Of a DNA stretch of 64,000 nt, positions 25,332 through 34,572 are shown in pieces. The position numbers and the translations under genes were made by a program. The first letter of the stretch is position 1, and each line of letters starts with the position of its first letter. The DNA is from CAWIMX01 sp963792785. Its GTDB lineage: Bacteria > Acidobacteriota > Vicinamibacteria > Vicinamibacterales > CAVVIG01. The notes beneath the pieces are model-generated. The model had not been told where the DNA came from, ran no database searches, and worked only from the letters and a program-made list of their open reading frames with translations. The stretch lies in NCBI GenBank assembly GCA_963792785.1, contig CAWBXO010000004.1, forward strand, positions 1,452,992 to 1,516,991, in the 5' to 3' direction.

Positions 25332-26498
25332 CTACACCGAAGAGCCAAGCACCTCTCGATAGTACGCCTCGTAGATCGGCACAATCTTCGAATCGCAGAA
25401 CTTGTCCGTCGCCCGCTTCCGTGAGGCGGCGGCGACGCGCGCGTGCAGCGCCGGGTCGGTCAGCAGGCGGATCCCGGCGTTCGCCATGCCGTCGAGGTCG
25501 TCGAGGTCGAACATGTAGCCGCTCACGCCGTCCTCAATCACCTCGGGGATGCCGCCCACGCGCGCGGCCACCACCGGCACCTCGCACGCCATCGCCTCGA
25601 GCCCGGCCAGGCCGAAGCTCTCGGACGAGGACGGCAGCAGGAAGAGATCCGCGGCCGACAGCAGCCGCTGCACCTGTTCCTGCTCGCCGAGAAACTCCAC
25701 GTCCTTGCCGAGGCCGAGCGTGCGCGCCACGCGCTGCGTCTCGCGCAGGTCCGGGCCGTCGCCCACCATCAGCAGCTTCGACGGCACCTTCTCGTGGATG
25801 CGCTTGAAGATCTCGACGACGGCGCCCGTCCGCTTCACCGGGCGGAAGTTCGACACGTGGATCACGATCTTCTGGCCGTCCGGCGCGAGCGCCGCCGTGA
25901 GCTTCGTCGCCTCCTGCCGCTTGTGGACGCCGCAGTCGAGGAAGTTCGGGATCACGCGGATCTCGCGCCGCACGCCGAGCTCCTCGATCGTCTCCTGCTT
26001 CAGGTTCTCGCTCACCGCCGTCACGCCGTCGGACTGCTCGATGCAGAACGCCACGGCCTTCGAGTACGACCGGTCGGCGCCCAGCAGCGTGATGTCCGTG
26101 CCGTGCAGCGTCGTGATCACCTTCGGCACCTCGCCGCCGTTCGACCCGGCCAGGATCTGCCGCGCCAGGTACGCGGCCGTCGCGTGCGGGATCGCGTAAT
26201 GCGCGTGGACGATGTCGAGTTGCTCCTCCCGGGAGACCTGGACGATCTTGTTCGCCAGCGTGAGGATGTACTGCGGCTCGCGGAACAGCGGGTACGACGG
26301 CGTCTCCACTTTGTGGAACGTCATGCCCGGCTGGTAGTCGCCGAACCGGAACGGCGTGTCGGCGCTCAGGATGTGCACGCGGTGCCCGCGTTCGGCGAGG
26401 GCCTTGCCGAGCTCGGTGGCGATGATGCCGCTGCCGCCGATCGACGCGTAGCAGACGATCCCGACGTTCATCCGCCGGCCCGGGCTCTTCACACTCAT
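25332..26498 (-). CDS. bshA: N-acetyl-alpha-D-glucosaminyl L-malate synthase BshA
   Basis: About 388 residues of a GT4 glycosyltransferase. VGIVCYASIGGSGIIATELG near the start and VHAHYAIPHATAAYLA, TTLHGTDITLLG and IPNFLDC are characteristic BshA segments. The nucleotide-sugar site is the ESFGLAGLEAMACEVPVVA motif. It joins UDP-GlcNAc to L-malate, the first step of bacillithiol synthesis. It overlaps the upstream deacetylase gene bshB1 by four bases (ATGA). bshC is not in the window. Confidence 0.92.
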   Translation of the reverse strand: MSVKSPGRRMNVGIVCYASIGGSGIIATELGKALAERGHRVHILSADTPFRFGDYQPGMTFHKVETPSYPLFREPQYILTLANKIVQVSREEQLDIVHAHYAIPHATAAYLARQILAGSNGGEVPKVITTLHGTDITLLGADRSYSKAVAFCIEQSDGVTAVSENLKQETIEELGVRREIRVIPNFLDCGVHKRQEATKLTAALAPDGQKIVIHVSNFRPVKRTGAVVEIFKRIHEKVPSKLLMVGDGPDLRETQRVARTLGLGKDVEFLGEQEQVQRLLSAADLFLLPSSSESFGLAGLEAMACEVPVVAARVGGIPEVIEDGVSGYMFDLDDLDGMANAGIRLLTDPALHARVAAASRKRATDKFCDSKIVPIYEAYYREVLGSSV

Positions 26499-27202
26499 GG
26501 GGTCTTCAGCAGGCTGTCGCGCACGATCGGCTGCTTCACGATCACGCCCTCGGCCCAGGCCACGCCGGCCTGCGCGCCGAACTGCGCGTCGCGGCTCTCG
26601 ATGAGCTGCCGGAACACCGGCGTGTTCAGCCGCGTCGCCGCCGCCTTCGGGTTGTCGCGGCGGAACTGGCTCGCGTGGCAGTCGAGCGCGCGGCGCTTCG
26701 TGTCGTAGTGATCCGACACGTCCACGATGAACGACGGGGCGGCCGCGTCGTTGATGAAGTAGTAGCAGATCCACTCGGGGCGCCAGGCCTCGGCTTCCGA
26801 TCTGAACTGGCGCAGGCCGCTCTTGAAGATGGCCTCGGTGAGGAGCGCGCACGCGGCGACGTGATCCGGGTGCCGATCGTCCCAGTACGGGATCGCGATC
26901 GCGCGCGGGCGGTGCTTGCGGATGAAGCTGACGGCGTCGGACAGGTGGTTCTCGCTCCGGCCGATGCGGCCGTCGGGCCAGCGCAGGTTCTTGCGCCACG
27001 CCGCGCCGAGCACCTGGCGCGCGGCCTCGGCTTCCTCGAGCCGCTCCTCCACCGTGCCGTTCGTGCCCATCTCGCCCGCCGTGAGATCGCACAGGCCCAC
27101 CGCGTGCCCCATCGCCGCGTGACGCGCCACCGTGCCGCCGAGCCCGATCTCGATGTCGTCGGGATGCGGACCGAAGACGAGCAGATCGATCGTTGAATTC
27201 AT
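26495..27202 (-). CDS. bshB1: Bacillithiol biosynthesis deacetylase BshB1
   Basis: About 235 residues. The PIG-L motif GPHPDDIEIGLGGT is at about 11-24, and LTAGEMGTNGT and PYWDDRHPDHVAA (the His-x-x-His metal pair) match BshB1. It removes the acetyl group from GlcNAc-malate to give GlcN-malate. It lies upstream of bshA in a two-gene operon. GTTAGCC repeats occupy its upstream region. Confidence 0.9.
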   Translation of the reverse strand: MNSTIDLLVFGPHPDDIEIGLGGTVARHAAMGHAVGLCDLTAGEMGTNGTVEERLEEAEAARQVLGAAWRKNLRWPDGRIGRSENHLSDAVSFIRKHRPRAIAIPYWDDRHPDHVAACALLTEAIFKSGLRQFRSEAEAWRPEWICYYFINDAAAPSFIVDVSDHYDTKRRALDCHASQFRRDNPKAAATRLNTPVFRQLIESRDAQFGAQAGVAWAEGVIVKQPIVRDSLLKTP

Positions 27203-27204
27203 GT

Positions 27205-27252
27205 AGATGTTAGCCGTTAGCCGTTAGTTAGCCGTTAGCCGTTAGCCGTTAC
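27205..27252. repeat. GTTAGCC tandem word repeat (family G)
   Basis: Units of GCCGTTA and TTAGCCGTTAG repeat about six times between the bshB1 start and the FAD oxidoreductase stop. Confidence 0.85.
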
Positions 27253-28472
27253 CGATTGAAATCGAATGCCGCGTCCGGCGGCTCCAGCGCGTCCAGGCAG
27301 TACCGCGTGATGATGCGGCTCGCCAGATACGCGCCCGTGATCCCGTGGCTCGAGTCGCCCCACGCGAACACGTGGAACGGGAAGTTCCGGTGCGGCCCGA
27401 TGTACGGCAGGAAGTCCGCCGTGCGCGCGAACGGGACGCTCCAGCCGTACGCCGGCTGAATCCCCGACACATCCGGGTGCATCGTCGACATTTCGTACAT
27501 GAGCTGGCCGGTGCGCTGCACGACCATCTTCGCCAGCAGGCGATCCGGCACGGCCGGCGCGTCGGCGCCGCACACGAGCAGGCGATCGCCGCCGACCCAG
27601 CGCAGCGTGTGCGGCGGCGCGGACGAATCGTGCAGCACGGCGCCGCCCTTGCCCACCGCCCGCCGCACCGGCGCCGGGATCCGATCGGTCTGCGCGAGGA
27701 ACGCGTTGTGGAACCAGAAGTGGCGCCGCAGCGATCGATGCAGGCCCGGCGTCGGCTCGCCGGTGGCGACGACCACTTTCTTCGTGCGGATCCTGCCGCC
27801 GGCCGTGTACACGTCGGCGATCTTGCGCGTGAAGGTGATGCGGCGCGCCGGCGAGTGCTCGAAGATCCGCGCGCCCTTCGCCTTCGCGGCGTGCGCGAAG
27901 CCGAGCGCGGCGCGGTACGGATCGATCGTCCCGCCCGCGCGCGTGCGCAGCCCGGCGACGGCGCGCTCGATGCCCGTCTCGGCGATCGCGGCCTTCGCGT
28001 TCAGCAGCGCGGCATCGAGGCCCGCCGCCTTGCGCGACTTGTATTCCTTCGCCAGCGCCGCCGCCTGCTCCGGCGTCAGCGCGGCGGTGAGCGTGAGGGC
28101 CGGTTCGTAGGCGCACTTGATGTTGAGACGCCGGAGCTGCACGGTCAGGTCCAGCGCGGCGCGGCGCCAGGCCTGGAACGCCCAGCGGGCGCGCTTCAGG
28201 CCCAGGGCCTTCTCGAGATCGTGGAAGCTGACGCCCGGATCGTCCGCGATCCAGCCCGTCGAGTGGGCGGTGCCGCCCAGCGCGAGGCGATCGGCTTCGA
28301 GGAGGATCACGCGCTGCCCGGCCGCCGCCAGCGCCTGGGCCGCCGCGCAGCCGGTCAACCCGCCGCCGATGATGACGACGTCGGCCGGCTCGTTGCCCTT
28401 GTGCTTCGGGAAGCTCGGGACGCGGGCCTTCGGGACCCCGTCCATCCAGGGGGACTTTCCGTAGCGAGTCAT
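27249..28472 (-). CDS. DAO-type FAD-dependent oxidoreductase
   Basis: About 407 residues. The Rossmann motif VVIIGGGLTGCAAAQAL is near residues 32-48, and the FAD-interacting RLALGGTAHSTGWI segment follows. A DAO-like substrate domain is followed by a C-terminal GWSVPFARTADFLPYIG and a FAWGDSSHGITGAYLASRI tail contacting FAD. It resembles glycine/D-amino-acid oxidases and gamma-glutamylputrescine-oxidase-like enzymes; the substrate is unknown. The start is ATG 28472. Confidence 0.83.
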   Translation of the reverse strand: MTRYGKSPWMDGVPKARVPSFPKHKGNEPADVVIIGGGLTGCAAAQALAAAGQRVILLEADRLALGGTAHSTGWIADDPGVSFHDLEKALGLKRARWAFQAWRRAALDLTVQLRRLNIKCAYEPALTLTAALTPEQAAALAKEYKSRKAAGLDAALLNAKAAIAETGIERAVAGLRTRAGGTIDPYRAALGFAHAAKAKGARIFEHSPARRITFTRKIADVYTAGGRIRTKKVVVATGEPTPGLHRSLRRHFWFHNAFLAQTDRIPAPVRRAVGKGGAVLHDSSAPPHTLRWVGGDRLLVCGADAPAVPDRLLAKMVVQRTGQLMYEMSTMHPDVSGIQPAYGWSVPFARTADFLPYIGPHRNFPFHVFAWGDSSHGITGAYLASRIITRYCLDALEPPDAAFDFNR

Positions 28473-28494
28473 TCCCCAATTGTAGTGCGAGCCT

Positions 28495-29481
28495 TCAGGC
28501 CCGCCGTTCGCCCGCGAGCAAGGCGGCCTTCCGCTTCGCGCCCCAGCGATATCCGCCTGCGCCCCCCGCCCCGGGCACGACGCGATGACACGGGATGACG
28601 ACCGCCACCGGATTGGCCGCGCAGGCCCGTGCAACCGCGCGCACGGCCCTCGGGCGGCCGATCCCCTTCGCGATCGCGGCATACGTGCGCGTCTCGCCCC
28701 TCGGGATCTCGCGCAGCGCGTCCCACACCATGCGCTGAAACGCCGTGGCCTGGATGTCGAGCGGCAGATCGAGGTGCGGGCGCCGGCCGTTCAGGTGCGC
28801 GAGGATCTGCTTCGTCCACTTGCCCACGCCGCGCGCGTCTTCTTTGATCGCCGCCTTCGGGAACTCGCGCGCGAGCTCGCGGACGAGCGCGTCCTTCGAC
28901 GCGCCCATCGCGATCCGGCACACGCCGAGCGGCGTCGCGGCGACCAGAATGAAATCCACCGGCGACGGCTCGATCGCGTAGCGGATCCGCTGCCCCTCCG
29001 CACCTTTCTTGTAGGCGGTCGGCGTCATGCCGAGCTTTTCGCGGGCGCCGGCGTAGAACCGGCTGCTCGATCCGAACCCCGCGTCCACGACGGCCGTCGT
29101 GACGTCGCCACCCGCGCGCAGCCGCCCGCGCACCTTCTCGAGCCGCCGCGCCTCGGCGAACTCACGCGGCGACACGCCGACGATGCGCGTGAAGTTGCGC
29201 TGGAGGTGGGAGGGGCTGCCGCCGATGCGCGCGGCCAGCGCGGCGAGCGACGGGTGGCCGTCGACGTTCGCGAGGTAGACGCACGCGCGCCGCACTTTGT
29301 CGATCCAGGGATCGGCGGGCGCGGCCGCGTCGCGCGGCTTGCAGCGTTTGCACGCGCGGTAGCCGGCGCGCTCGGCCTCGGCGGGCGTGTCGAAGTGGAC
29401 GACATTCTCCGGCCGCGGCTTGCGGCTGGGGCAGGACGGCCGGCAGTAGATGCCGGTGGTGCGGACGCCGTACAGATTCAT
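28495..29481 (-). CDS. ada: Ada-type bifunctional regulator / O6-methylguanine-DNA methyltransferase
   Basis: About 328 residues. The N-terminal Ada zinc domain has GIYCRPSCPSRKPRPENV and ACKRC Cys ligands. An AraC-type helix-turn-helix region (LAALAARIGGSPSHLQRNF) precedes the methyltransferase domain with PCHRV near residue 297. It repairs alkylated DNA and activates its regulon after Cys methylation. Usual Ada proteins have about 20 more N-terminal residues; a longer frame reaches 29517, and the extreme N-terminus seems truncated. Confidence 0.87.
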   Translation of the reverse strand: MNLYGVRTTGIYCRPSCPSRKPRPENVVHFDTPAEAERAGYRACKRCKPRDAAAPADPWIDKVRRACVYLANVDGHPSLAALAARIGGSPSHLQRNFTRIVGVSPREFAEARRLEKVRGRLRAGGDVTTAVVDAGFGSSSRFYAGAREKLGMTPTAYKKGAEGQRIRYAIEPSPVDFILVAATPLGVCRIAMGASKDALVRELAREFPKAAIKEDARGVGKWTKQILAHLNGRRPHLDLPLDIQATAFQRMVWDALREIPRGETRTYAAIAKGIGRPRAVRAVARACAANPVAVVIPCHRVVPGAGGAGGYRWGAKRKAALLAGERRA

Positions 29482-29725
29482 GTCCCTAGGATGCCGTGCG
29501 CGAGCGGGTGGCGCCATCCGGCTCTTGCGGCCGAATTCGCTCCACCGCGGGAAACTTCGCAGTCCGCTGAAAATTCCCCGGGGCGTTCCTCAGTACCCAC
29601 GCGGATATTCAGGATTTGCCACTCATGAACGGCACAGCTCTTGCGAAACGAGGTCCGTCGCAGGCTACTGAACGTCCGCGCCGGCCCTGCGACACCTCGT
29701 TACAACTATCTAAGGAGTGCGAGCA

Positions 29726-31183
29726 ATGCGAAGGACGGGCACGACGACGAAGGCCACCTGGATCGGTGGAGCGCTCGTCCTCACGCTCGCTGCGGCCGGC
29801 GCGCCGGCCCTGAGGGCGCAGGAGGGCGCCGCCGCCGAGCCGACCTACACCAGGGACATCGCGCCGATCCTGCAGCGGAGCTGCGAGATCTGCCACCGCC
29901 GGGGCGGCGCCGCGCCCATGTCGCTCTCGACCTACGAGGACGTGCGGCCCTGGGCCCGCGCCATCGCCAGCAAGACCTCCCTCGGCCCGCGCGCCGGCGT
30001 GATGCCGCCGTGGTATCTCGAGAAGAACATCGGCATCCAGCACTTCAAGAACGACCCGTCGCTCACCGACGACGAGATCGCCCGGATCGGCGCCTGGGCC
30101 GCCAACGGCGCGCCGCGCGGCAACCCGGCCGACATGCCGCCGCCGCTCCAGTGGGACGACACGAAGTGGGCGATCGGCACGCCCGATCTCATCGTCGACA
30201 CCACCGACGTCGTCGTGAAGGCGAACTCGCCCGACTGGTGGGGCGAGATCCCGAGCGTGCCGACCGGCCTCACCGCGGATCGGTACGTCGTGGCCCTCGA
30301 GGTGAAGGAAGTCAACGACGTTCCGGCGGAAGGCGACGGCCGCGAGACCGTGGGCGGGCGCTTCGTGTTCCACCACCTGATCTGGAGCACGAAGGTGCTC
30401 AAGAGCGGCAGCGACGCGTTCAGCTCCGCCGACGCCGCCGACGCCACGTCGTGGCCGGTGCACGAGGTCGGCCGCGAGGCGGACTTCTTCGATCTCAACT
30501 CGGCGCGGCTGCTCAAGGCCGGCTCCTATATCGTGTCCGACTCGGCCCACATGCACTCGAACGGCCGCGACACGACGGCGCACCTGCGGATCGGCTTCAA
30601 GTTCGCGCCGGTGGGCTTCAAGCCGGCGTACAAGCGCTCGCCGGTGGCGCTCGGCAACGGCGTGGACATCGACATCGCGCCGAACGAGCAGAACCAGGAG
30701 CTCCACGCCTACGCCGTGCTCTACGAGAACACGAAGATCCTCTCGTTCGAGCCGCACCTGCACGCGCCCGGCACGCGCATGTGCCTCGAGGCCATCTGGG
30801 GCTACACCATCCAGACGCTCAGCTGCGTGGGCTACGACCACAACTGGGTCCGCGGCTACAACTACGCGGACGACGCCGCCCCGCTCCTGCCGAAGGGGAC
30901 CATCCTCCACATCATCGGCTACATGGACAACACCAAGGGCAACAAGAACGTGCCCGACCCGCGGAACTGGTCCGGTTCGGGCAACCGCTCGATCACGAAC
31001 ATGTTCATCGACCTGGGCAACCGCGTCTCGCTCACCGACGAGCAGTTCCAGGCGGAGATGGCCGCGCGGCGCAAGGCGCTCGGCGTGACGAGGAACACCG
31101 TCGTGATCGGCTGCCCGCTCTGCAACATCGAGCCGACGCCGGGTTCCGAACCCGCGCCGGCGACGTCGGGAGGCGGCCAGTGA
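29726..31183 (+). CDS. Exported c-type cytochrome / copper-monooxygenase-like protein
   Basis: About 485 residues with a signal peptide ending at LRAQ. One heme motif CEICH (residues 53-57) is preceded by DIAPILQRSCE as in Planctomycete-type cytochromes. The second part resembles a PHM/DBH-like copper-ascorbate-monooxygenase fold, with HMHSNGRDTTAH and HLHAPGTRMCLEA as candidate metal sites. The start ATG 29726 has an AAGGAG Shine-Dalgarno eight bases upstream. It overlaps the following gene by GTGA, so the two form a pair. The substrate is unknown. Confidence 0.75.
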   Translation: MRRTGTTTKATWIGGALVLTLAAAGAPALRAQEGAAAEPTYTRDIAPILQRSCEICHRRGGAAPMSLSTYEDVRPWARAIASKTSLGPRAGVMPPWYLEKNIGIQHFKNDPSLTDDEIARIGAWAANGAPRGNPADMPPPLQWDDTKWAIGTPDLIVDTTDVVVKANSPDWWGEIPSVPTGLTADRYVVALEVKEVNDVPAEGDGRETVGGRFVFHHLIWSTKVLKSGSDAFSSADAADATSWPVHEVGREADFFDLNSARLLKAGSYIVSDSAHMHSNGRDTTAHLRIGFKFAPVGFKPAYKRSPVALGNGVDIDIAPNEQNQELHAYAVLYENTKILSFEPHLHAPGTRMCLEAIWGYTIQTLSCVGYDHNWVRGYNYADDAAPLLPKGTILHIIGYMDNTKGNKNVPDPRNWSGSGNRSITNMFIDLGNRVSLTDEQFQAEMAARRKALGVTRNTVVIGCPLCNIEPTPGSEPAPATSGGGQ

Positions 31184-32174
31184 ACGCGCGCACTCGTGTG
31201 GCGGCGTGCGCCGCGCTCTGCGCGGCGCTGGTGGCGATGGGCGGCGGCCGTTCCGCCGCGCAGTCGCTCTCCTACTCGAAGGGCCAGGTCGTGTTCCCGG
31301 CGTACGAAGGCTGGGAGGAGCACGCCGACGGCTCGCGGTGGTTCGTGTTCGGCTACATGAACCGGAACTGGGAGGAAGAAATCGACGTCCCGGTCGGGCC
31401 GGACAACGGCTTCAGCATCGGCGCGGCCGACCTCGGCCAGCCCACGCACTTCCTGCCGCGTCGCAACCGCGTCATGTTCCGCGTGCCCGTGCCGCCCGAC
31501 TTCAAAGACAGCGACGAGCTCGTGTGGACGCTGACGACGCACGGCCAGACGGAGAAGGCCTACGCGACGCTCAAGGTCGACTACAAGATGGACGACATGA
31601 TCATCGCGTCGGAAACCGGCGCGCTCGGCGCCGGGTCCAGCAGCCCCGAAGTGCGGGCGAACAAGGCCCCGACGGTGAAGATCAAGGGACCGGCGGCCTT
31701 CACCGCGAAGGTCGGCGAGCCGGTGGCGCTCACCGCGGTCGTCGGCGACGACGGCATTCCGAAGCGGCGCGGGGCCGGTCTGGCCGGGGCCGCCGTGGAG
31801 GGCGAAGGGTCGGCAACGCAAGCCGCCCCCGCGGCGCGTCCGGACGCGCCGCCAGCCCGCGCGTGAATCGCGCGCTGCTGCCGCCCGTGCGCATCACCGT
31901 CGGCAAGAACATCGGCCTGCACCTGGCGTGGTTCGTCTACCGCGGAGCCGGGGCGGTCACGTTCGACCCCGAGCAGGCCATGGTGTGGGAAGACACGCGC
32001 GCGGGGGCGAACTCGCCCTGGGCGCCGGTGTGGAGCCCGCCCGATCTGCCGGCCGACGGCCGGGTCACCGTGCACGCCACGTTCGCCGAGCCGGGCGTCT
32101 ACCTGCTCCATGCGCGCGCCGACGACGGCGCGCTGACCACCGATGACGAGGTGACCGTCACCGTCAGCCGCTAG
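31180..32174 (+). CDS. Exported Ig-like-domain partner protein (one frameshift)
   Basis: About 330 residues after one correction near 31860. A signal peptide (ends SAAQ) is followed by VFPAYEGWEEHADGSRWFVFGYMNRNWEEE and a KAPTVKIKGPAAFTAKVGEP Ig/PKD-like stretch. The frame stops at 31866 but continues in another frame with VGKNIGLHLAWFVYRG and ends VTVTVSR. Such pairs of heme/monooxygenase-like protein plus this protein recur in Acidobacteriota; the function is unknown. The start GTG 31180 overlaps the previous stop. Confidence 0.68.
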
Positions 32175-32192
32175 CTCGTCCGACGCCGCCGG

Positions 32193-32231
32193 ATCCTCAC
32201 GAGATGAACCATAATCAGGTCTCGTGAGGAT
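32193..32231. terminator. Perfect 12-bp inverted repeat
   Basis: ATCCTCACGAGA (32193-32204) and TCTCGTGAGGAT (32220-32231) pair around a 15-nt loop, 19 bases after the preceding stop and upstream of the kinase gene. There is no U-tract, so it could be a terminator stem or an operator for the kinase. Confidence 0.5.
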
Positions 32232-32315
32232 CTCCTGAGCGACGCAGCCCGCGCGATAAGCGACGAGCCGCGCCCGGCATACCCCCGAACCGGCTGGCGG
32301 CCGTACGCCACCGCC

Positions 32316-33794
32316 GTGGGCTTCGTGGGCGCCGGGATCCTGCTCATGCGCGTCGCCTGGCCGGTGTTCGCCGGCACGCCGCTCCTCCCGCTCTTCGGCG
32401 CCATCGTCGCCGCGACGCAGTGGGGCAACCGCCGGGCCGGGATCCTCGCGATCGCCCTGGGCGCCGGCGCCGAGTGGCTGTTCATCCCGCCCTTCGGTCC
32501 GCAGCTCTGGACGCCGCGAGTGCTCATCGTCTTCGTGGGCGTCGGGCTGCTCGCCACGTTCATCGTGGACGGGCGCAACCGCGCGCGCGCCGAGCTGCTC
32601 GCGAGCCTCGACGCGCGGCGCCGCGCCGAACAGGAGCTGCGCGCGAAGGAAGAGCACCTGCGGCGCGCGCAGAAGACCGAGGCGGTGGCGCGCCTGGTCG
32701 CCGGCGTCGCGCACAACTTCAACAACCTGCTGACCGTGACCATGGGGTACGCCGAGCTCCTCATCGAGCGCAACGGCGGACGCGAGCCCGATCACGGCGA
32801 CCTCCAGATGATCCACGAGGCCGCGGAGCGGGGCGCCTCGCTCACGCGTCAGCTCCTCGCGTTCGGACGGACGCGGCAGGCCGCCGTCGAGCGGATCGAC
32901 ACGACGGCCGCGATCAAGGGCTTCGGCGACCTGCTGGCGCGCGTCGTCCGCGAGGACACGCGGCTCGAGATCGCCGTGGCGCCCGAGCCGGCCTTCGTCG
33001 AGATCGAACCGGACGACCTGCAGCAGGTCGTCCTCAACCTGGTCCTCAACGCGCGGGATGCGCTGCCCGGGGGCGGCACGATTCGGGTGGAGACCGCGAC
33101 GGAGCGCATCGACGCGCCCGGCTCCGCGCACGGGCAGTCGATCGTGCCCGGCGCCTACGTGCGCCTGCAAGTGCAGGACAACGGCTCGGGCATGACGCCG
33201 GAGGCGCAGGCGCATCTCTTCGAGCCCTTCTTCACCACCAAGAGCGTCGGCGAAGGCACCGGCCTCGGGCTCGCGTTCGTCTTCGGCATCGCCCGGCAGC
33301 GCCGGGGCTTCGTAACCGTCGAGACCGCGGCGGCGAACGGCACGACCGTCGCCGTGCACCTTCCGCTCGCCGGCCCGGAGCGCGCCGCGAAGAGCCCCGC
33401 GCCGGCGGCGGTCGCGGCGGCGCCCCACCGCCGCGGCGCGACCGTCCTGCTCGTGGAGGACGAGGACTCCGTCCGGAGCGTGACGTCGGGCATCCTGAGC
33501 CGGGCCGGCTACCGCGTGCTCGCCGCGGCCACGCCCGGCGAGGCCTCGGGCATCTTCGACGAGCACGGCGCCGAGATCGACCTGCTCGTCACCGACGTCG
33601 TGATGCCGGAGATGCACGGACCCGCGTTGGCCCAGCAGTTCATCGCGCGCCGTCCCGACCTGCGCGTGTTGTTCGTGTCCGGCTACAGCGACTCGCCGCC
33701 GCTGGCCGCGATGGCGCCGGGGCGTTCCGCGTTCCTGGCCAAGCCCTTCGCCGCGCCGGGCCTCGTGCGCGCCGCCGACGACCTCCTGAACTAG
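32316..33794 (+). CDS. Hybrid sensor histidine kinase with receiver domain
   Basis: About 492 residues from GTG 32316. Three to four N-terminal membrane segments (residues 1-85, DUF4118-like), a coiled linker (88-120), a dimerisation box with His133 in GVAHNFNN, an ATP-binding domain (N-box near 241-245, DNGSG 288-292, GTGLGLA 314-320) and a C-terminal receiver with phospho-acceptor Asp427 in VTDVVMP. The frame is open further upstream without a standard start codon, so some N-terminal residues may be missed. It has no linked response regulator, and the output is unknown. Confidence 0.87.
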   Translation: MGFVGAGILLMRVAWPVFAGTPLLPLFGAIVAATQWGNRRAGILAIALGAGAEWLFIPPFGPQLWTPRVLIVFVGVGLLATFIVDGRNRARAELLASLDARRRAEQELRAKEEHLRRAQKTEAVARLVAGVAHNFNNLLTVTMGYAELLIERNGGREPDHGDLQMIHEAAERGASLTRQLLAFGRTRQAAVERIDTTAAIKGFGDLLARVVREDTRLEIAVAPEPAFVEIEPDDLQQVVLNLVLNARDALPGGGTIRVETATERIDAPGSAHGQSIVPGAYVRLQVQDNGSGMTPEAQAHLFEPFFTTKSVGEGTGLGLAFVFGIARQRRGFVTVETAAANGTTVAVHLPLAGPERAAKSPAPAAVAAAPHRRGATVLLVEDEDSVRSVTSGILSRAGYRVLAAATPGEASGIFDEHGAEIDLLVTDVVMPEMHGPALAQQFIARRPDLRVLFVSGYSDSPPLAAMAPGRSAFLAKPFAAPGLVRAADDLLN

Positions 33795-33849
33795 CCGGAC
33801 CGTACTCGCTGAAGTACTACCGATTCGACGAGCCGGATTTCGATACCTG

Positions 33850-34060
33850 CCACAGAGACACGGAGACACCGAGGCCCGATAGCTGCCGTTCGTCGGCGCC
33901 GCATCCGCGGCGCCTGCGAGAGCGAACGATTCGGACACGCAAGACCGGTGTCTCTGACCTGCTGTCTTGTGTGTCCGGATCGTTCGCCCTCGCGGCCGGC
34001 CTGCAAAGCAGGCCGGCGACGAACTCGAGATTCCTCCGTGCCTCTGAGTCTCTGTGGTTC
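33850..34060. repeat. Large nested palindrome (family P, copy 2)
   Basis: Inner arms of 29 bp (33917-33945 and 33964-33992) pair with three mismatches. A GGCCTGC AAA GCAGGCC hairpin lies at about 33999-34015, and outer arms CCACAGAGACACGGAGAC and CTCTGAGTCTCTGTGGTTC match those of the 7062-7290 element, whose inner arms are unrelated. Confidence 0.88.
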
Positions 34061-34071
34061 ATTAGGCTGGT

Positions 34072-34572
34072 ATGCTGCAAGGTATGGATCGCCGCGCCGC
34101 CCACCTCATCGACTCGCTCGGCCTCTCGCCGCATCCCGAAGGCGGCTATTTCCGCGAGCTCCACCGATCGACCGTCCAAGTGAAGCCCGCCGACGACCGC
34201 GCGCATCGCGCGGCGCTCTCGACAATCTATTTCCTGCTGCCGGAGGGCATGGTGAGCCGGTGGCACCGCGTCCACTCGGACGAAGTCTGGCACTTCTACG
34301 AGGGCGCGCCGATCGAGCTGCTGACGGCCGATCCCGAATTCGGCGAGGTCGAGCGGATCGAACTCGGGCCGGCCGCCGGGCTGACCTCCACGGCCGCGCA
34401 CGTCGTGCCAGCCGGCGTGTGGCAGGCCGCGCGATCGACCGGCGTCTATTCGCTCGCGGGCTGCACCGTCGGGCCGGGGTTCGAGTTCTCGGATTTCGAG
34501 ATGCTCACCGACACCTTCGGGGCGGCCAAGGCGGCCGCCGAGCGCAACCCCATCGCCGCGCCGTTCCTATAG
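34072..34572 (+). CDS. Cupin-domain protein, DUF985 family
   Basis: About 166 residues (162 from the alternative ATG 34084). The opening LIDSLGLSPHPEGGYFRELHRS and the cupin core (WHRVHSDEVWHFYEGAPIEL, then VVPAGVWQAAR and SLAGCTVGPGFEFSDFEML) define the DUF985 branch. The histidines are potential metal ligands in a single beta-barrel. The biochemical role is not established. The gene is convergent with serA and overlaps its 3' end by six bases. Confidence 0.88.
   Translation: MLQGMDRRAAHLIDSLGLSPHPEGGYFRELHRSTVQVKPADDRAHRAALSTIYFLLPEGMVSRWHRVHSDEVWHFYEGAPIELLTADPEFGEVERIELGPAAGLTSTAAHVVPAGVWQAARSTGVYSLAGCTVGPGFEFSDFEMLTDTFGAAKAAAERNPIAAPFL

Noticed and set aside
810..27252. Tandem word repeats considered as CRISPR arrays
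   Set aside because: Units are 7-9 nt without spacers, and no cas genes are present.
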